From assembly GCA_009886305.1 (NCBI GenBank), contig QXZO01000022.1, positions 6,578 to 15,825 on the forward strand: a DNA stretch of 9,248 nt, written 5' to 3'. The first letter of the stretch is position 1. Each line of letters opens with the position of its first letter. Positions 5,965 through 9,248 of the stretch are shown one piece after another. A program made the position numbers and the translations under genes. The notes under the pieces are model-generated. The model made no database searches and was not told where the DNA came from. It saw only the letters and a program-made list of their open reading frames with translations. Origin of the DNA: Betaproteobacteria bacterium. Its GTDB lineage: Bacteria; Pseudomonadota; Gammaproteobacteria; Burkholderiales; Eutrophovitaceae.

Positions 5965-7501
5965 AGTCTTAACGCTCTTTTCAGAGACGTTAACAAAACG
6001 ACCTACTGTTTGGGCGTTCTTCCTTGGGGCCATAACGGTTTTAGGATTCGCGCCGTCATCAATTTTTTTAATTCCCATAGTCACCTGTGCGCTCCTATTT
6101 TTTATACTGCACGAGCAAACAACCATAAAAGTATTCCTAATATCGTTCTTTTTTTCATTTGGACTTCTTATCGTAGGAACAAGTTGGATCTATGTCAGCC
6201 TCCACAACTTTGGGGGCATGAATCCGATTTTAGCTATATTCGCCACTATTTTTCTCAGCGCAATTTTTGCTCTGCCGCCCGCGATCATTCAGGCGCTGCT
6301 GGCTAGGCTAGTAGCCTCTCCGCATAGACGAATATTAATCGTACTCCCAATCGGACTTGCTCTATCAGACTGGTGTAGAGGATGGTTTTTAACTGGCTTT
6401 CCATGGTTATCAATCGGATACTCCCAAATACCGATGAGTCCATTGTCAAACTATGCACCAGTGCTCGGCATTTACGGGGTAACACTTGCGTGCGCCTGTT
6501 GCTCAGGCAGCCTCGGCTATCTTTTTAAATATTTAGCAACAAACCAAGTAAAACCAAACTGGAAAGTTGTGGCTAGTGTACCAACACTTATTTTAACTCT
6601 ATCAGTGGGTTTAGGACTCATTCAGTGGACAGAAAAAATTAGTCAAAAAAGTACAACAGTTTCTTTACTACAAGGGAATATATCTCAGGATGTGAAGTGG
6701 ACTCCTGAATGGCTAAACAGAACAATGATGACGTACCTTGACATGATCCGCCAAGAGAAAAGCGACCTTATACTTCTCCCTGAAACAGCCATTCCGTTGC
6801 TTTCTAATAATGTTCCTGAGTCGTATTGGGAAGCGCTCCGAGACCACGCACAAAAATACAATTCACATATTGTATTGGGTGTCCCCGAAAAATCAGAAGA
6901 AGGAAAATTCTATAACAGCGTGATCCATATAGGGGGCGATGAAAGCAATCGTTATCGCAAACACCATCTTGTTCCCTTCGGCGATTACTTTCCAATGCGA
7001 TCAATTACTGCTGTGCTGCTTAACTACCTTTCAATTCCCATGTCAAATTTTTCACCTGGAGCTGCCAATCAAAAACCGTTCGATCTGGGTAAGCAAGTCC
7101 TTGGCGTGGATATTTGCTATGAAGACGTGTTCGGCGAGGAAATTATTAGACAGCTACCCGAGGCGACTCTGCTCGCAAACTTTACGAACGACGCCTGGTG
7201 GGGCAAGTCTCTTGGACCTCAGCAACATCTTCAAATTGCTCAAGCTAGATCCATTGAAACTGGCAGAGAGCTACTGCGTGTAACGAATACTGGCGTTACT
7301 GCCGTCATTGATCACAAAGGCCACATTGTGACTCGATTACCTGAGTTTTCAGAAAACGTGTTGCGTGCCGAAATTTATGGGCGCAAGGGTATTACACCCT
7401 ACAGCCGCTGGGGTAATTTCGCATTCGTATTTTTATCCCTTGGTATCCTTTTGCTGGGCTTAAACTCAAGATCGTATTGGCCTAAAACCGAAAAAAGGTA
7501 A
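5948..7501 (+). CDS. lnt: Apolipoprotein N-acyltransferase Lnt
   Basis: A 517-residue inner-membrane enzyme that adds the third acyl chain to the N-terminal Cys of lipoproteins. The N-terminal half (about 20-225) is strongly hydrophobic with several membrane helices, and a nitrilase-like periplasmic domain follows (about 235-480). The catalytic triad is E279 (LLPETAIP), K338 (YRKHHLVPFGD) and C390 (GVDICYEDVFGE). FTNDAWWG and QQHLQIAQARSIETGRELLRVTNTG are typical. The residue equivalent to the essential E. coli E343 in PFGE is Asp here (D346), a conservative change. Start TTG at 5948 lies inside the end of corC. An in-frame TAG at 5933-5935 and no other ATG, GTG or TTG before the first membrane helix leave it as the best choice. 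The final hydrophobic segment near 485-505 is the usual C-terminal helix. Confidence 0.96.
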   Translation: MIQKPKVLTLFSETLTKRPTVWAFFLGAITVLGFAPSSIFLIPIVTCALLFFILHEQTTIKVFLISFFFSFGLLIVGTSWIYVSLHNFGGMNPILAIFATIFLSAIFALPPAIIQALLARLVASPHRRILIVLPIGLALSDWCRGWFLTGFPWLSIGYSQIPMSPLSNYAPVLGIYGVTLACACCSGSLGYLFKYLATNQVKPNWKVVASVPTLILTLSVGLGLIQWTEKISQKSTTVSLLQGNISQDVKWTPEWLNRTMMTYLDMIRQEKSDLILLPETAIPLLSNNVPESYWEALRDHAQKYNSHIVLGVPEKSEEGKFYNSVIHIGGDESNRYRKHHLVPFGDYFPMRSITAVLLNYLSIPMSNFSPGAANQKPFDLGKQVLGVDICYEDVFGEEIIRQLPEATLLANFTNDAWWGKSLGPQQHLQIAQARSIETGRELLRVTNTGVTAVIDHKGHIVTRLPEFSENVLRAEIYGRKGITPYSRWGNFAFVFLSLGILLLGLNSRSYWPKTEKR

Positions 7502-7553
7502 AATGGGATATTAAAGTTTCTTGCTTTTTGTGATTCATATCTTAGGTTTATAA

Positions 7554-8507
7554 ATGATCTACTTTCAAGACATGATTTTAGAACTTCAAAAATATTGGAG
7601 TTCACATGGCTGTGCGCTCCTGCAGCCCTACGATTTAGAGGTGGGTGCTGGCACTTTTCATACCGCTACATTTCTGAGGGCAATCGGACCCGAGCCTTGG
7701 AAGGCGGCCTACGTGCAGCCATCGCGTAGACCTAAAGATGGCAGATATGGTGCTAATCCGAATCGTTTACAACATTATTATCAATTTCAAGTCGTGCTCA
7801 AACCTTCTCCATCTGACATTCTAGATCTGTATTTAGGCTCACTTGAAAGAATTGGAATCAACCCACGCGAACATGACGTTCGATTTGTCGAAGACGACTG
7901 GGAATCCCCAACGCTTGGCGCTTGGGGGTTGGGATGGGAGGTGTGGCTTAATGGTATGGAAATCACACAATTCACCTATTTTCAAGAAGTCGGGGGAATA
8001 AGTTGCAAACCTGTAATGGGAGAAATCACATACGGGCTGGAGAGACTGGCTATGTACCTACAGTCAAAAGAAAGTGTGTTCGATCTTGACTGGGCACCTG
8101 GAATTACATATCGAGACGTTTACCATCAAAATGAAGTAGAACAATCAACGTATAACTTCGAAAAAGCGAATACGGATTTACTCTTTGCTAATTTTTCTGC
8201 GTTTGAAAAAGAAGCCGCCGCTATGTTCGAAGCCGCACTGCCTCTTCCTGGATATGAACTTGTCATGAAGTGCTCTCATGCGTTTAACCTTCTGGATGCC
8301 CGTGGTGCCATATCGGTTACAGAGCGCGCGAGCTATATCGGACGAGTACGTAACCTCGCGAGAATGGCAGCGAAAGCCTATAGAGCATCACGCAAAGCTC
8401 TGGGATTTGAACGCGCATCCGATGAGGCAATTAACGCTTTCATCTCCAAGGAAGAAGTTAGTGAAATCCTAGATATCCGCAGAAACACCTCTTCACCAAC
8501 ACAATAA
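7554..8507 (+). CDS. glyQ: Glycyl-tRNA synthetase alpha subunit
   Basis: The catalytic subunit of the bacterial alpha2beta2 glycyl-tRNA synthetase, which activates glycine with ATP and charges tRNA-Gly. At 317 residues it is slightly longer than the E. coli protein (303), mainly in the C-terminal tail. Highly conserved stretches are visible: GCALLQPYDLEVGAGT (19-34), RALGP-like RAIGPEPWKAAYVQPSRRP (42-60), FVEDDWESPTLGAWGLGWEV (111-130), GEITYGLERLAMYLQ (156-170), DVYHQNEVEQSTYNFE (188-203) and LLDARGAISVTERASYIGR (246-264). The start MIYFQDMILELQKYW fits the family N-terminus, in which Phe-Gln precedes the first helix; the later Met7 would lose it. AGG at 7544-7546, seven bases before the ATG, is a short ribosome site. 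The 52-bp gap after lnt is too short for a T-box leader and shows no clear terminator. Confidence 0.97.
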   Translation: MIYFQDMILELQKYWSSHGCALLQPYDLEVGAGTFHTATFLRAIGPEPWKAAYVQPSRRPKDGRYGANPNRLQHYYQFQVVLKPSPSDILDLYLGSLERIGINPREHDVRFVEDDWESPTLGAWGLGWEVWLNGMEITQFTYFQEVGGISCKPVMGEITYGLERLAMYLQSKESVFDLDWAPGITYRDVYHQNEVEQSTYNFEKANTDLLFANFSAFEKEAAAMFEAALPLPGYELVMKCSHAFNLLDARGAISVTERASYIGRVRNLARMAAKAYRASRKALGFERASDEAINAFISKEEVSEILDIRRNTSSPTQ

Positions 8508-8515
8508 CCATCATT

Positions 8516-9248
8516 ATGGCAACGCTACTCGTAGAATTACTGACGGAGGAATTACCGCCTAAAGCCCTAAAAAAACTTGGTAACTCATTTGGGTTGGGCA
8601 TTATTTCTAGCTTAGAAAAACAAAATTTTGTATCTAATGGCGCTCGTTATTCGACATTTGCCACACCACGTCGATTGGCTATCGTAGTCGATGATGTTCT
8701 GGGCGTGTCTCCTGAGGAGGAGGTCAATCAAAAACTGATGCCAAAACACGTCGGCTTTACTGAAAAGGGAGAGCCGTCAGAAGCGTTGTTAAAAAAAATT
8801 AAATCACTCGGCCTGGATGAAAGCAGCGCGAAAAAGACTAAGGTAAAAAGTGACGGAAAGATGGAATTCGTTTACCTCAACCAAAAGAAGCCAGGTGTAA
8901 CTATTGCCGAAGGACTACAAAACGCGATCGATCTTTCGATATCCAAGCTTCCTATTCCCAAAGTAATGACTTACCAGCCACAGGATAATTTGGAAAGTGT
9001 AAATTTTATTCGACCAGCACATCGTCTGGTGGCGCTTCTCGATAACAAGGTGATTGCCATTCAAGCGTTAGGCCTAAACAGCGGAAATTTGTCTCTCGGG
9101 CACAGGTTTCACTCAGATGGCGATATTACAATTAAAACCGCTCACCTTTATGAGTCAACACTTGAGGAATCAGGACACATAATTCCTAACTATGAGAAAC
9201 GTAAATCCTTGATCCAGGATCAACTAAAGGAAAAAGCAGATCAGCTAG
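8516..9248 (+). CDS. glyS: Glycyl-tRNA synthetase beta subunit (partial, 3' end outside window)
   Basis: An open frame of 244 codons plus one base runs from ATG 8516 to the window edge without a stop; the full protein is normally about 690-720 residues. The beta subunit supplies tRNA recognition and HD-like and anticodon-binding domains to GlyQ. Family signatures visible are LLVELLTEELPPKALKK (4-20), with Leu where GTEELPPKA has Gly, FATPRRLAIVVDD (48-60), LPIPKVM (145-151), FIRPAHRLVALL (164-175), LGLNSG (185-190) and GHRFH (195-199). The segment between PIPKVM and FIRPAH, with MTYQPQDN, follows the betaproteobacterial form. It starts 8 nt after the glyQ stop with no Shine-Dalgarno site, so translation is probably coupled. 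Truncation here is only the window boundary. Confidence 0.96.
   Translation, partial: MATLLVELLTEELPPKALKKLGNSFGLGIISSLEKQNFVSNGARYSTFATPRRLAIVVDDVLGVSPEEEVNQKLMPKHVGFTEKGEPSEALLKKIKSLGLDESSAKKTKVKSDGKMEFVYLNQKKPGVTIAEGLQNAIDLSISKLPIPKVMTYQPQDNLESVNFIRPAHRLVALLDNKVIAIQALGLNSGNLSLGHRFHSDGDITIKTAHLYESTLEESGHIIPNYEKRKSLIQDQLKEKADQL

Noticed and set aside
7502..7553. T-box or glycine riboswitch leader before glyQ
   Set aside because: The gap is only 52 bp, with no T-box core sequence, no specifier hairpin and no glycine-aptamer-like structure; T-boxes are also not expected in Proteobacteria.

Overview
This window looks like a conserved housekeeping stretch of a betaproteobacterial chromosome, probably Burkholderiales or a close relative. 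The assignment rests on gene order (dsbC-like start / ubiH-type hydroxylase, tRNA-Met, miaB, phoH, ybeY, corC, lnt, glyQ, glyS) and on the GlyQ/GlyS sequence style, for example the region from PIPKVM to FIRPAH in GlyS. It is family-level inference, not a database match. Base composition is fairly low for that group: one 60-base line I counted in miaB was about 43% GC, and the rest looks similar. That would fit a small-genome or aquatic lineage, but this is a guess.

Left part, minus strand (1-1208): a complete FAD-dependent UbiH/UbiF/VisC-type hydroxylase of ubiquinone synthesis. Immediately downstream on the same strand are the first eight codons of another gene, with the best ribosome binding site in the window. 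From its position this may be dsbC, but too little is visible to be sure. A 100-bp gap (1209-1308) with two perfect TTGACA hexamers leads rightward into a CAU-anticodon tRNA (1309-1385), most likely elongator tRNA-Met. A lone FkbM-family methyltransferase (1418-2116, minus) lies convergent to the tRNA. It is the only accessory-looking gene here. A 216-bp AT-rich intergenic region (2117-2332) separates it from the next cluster and holds a 15-bp palindrome and weak promoter-like elements.

Right part, plus strand (2333-9248): seven co-directional genes, miaB, phoH (ybeZ), ybeY, corC (ybeX), lnt, glyQ and glyS (cut by the window edge). Gaps are +51, +9, -4, -17, +52 and +8 nt, so miaB to lnt, and perhaps through glyS, is likely one transcript with strong translational coupling at ybeY/corC and corC/lnt. 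The themes are tRNA modification (MiaB), RNA and ribosome maintenance (PhoH, YbeY), envelope and ion homeostasis with lipoprotein acylation (CorC, Lnt), and tRNA-Gly charging (GlyQS).

I found no mobile element, CRISPR array, toxin-antitoxin pair or defence system, and no convincing undescribed system. The points most worth a second look are a divergent YbeY metal-motif segment, two forced TTG starts (phoH, lnt), a general lack of Shine-Dalgarno sites, a possible heat-shock-type promoter at a palindrome upstream of miaB, the stable-RNA-type promoter region before the tRNA, and the isolated fkbM gene at the tRNA 3' side.
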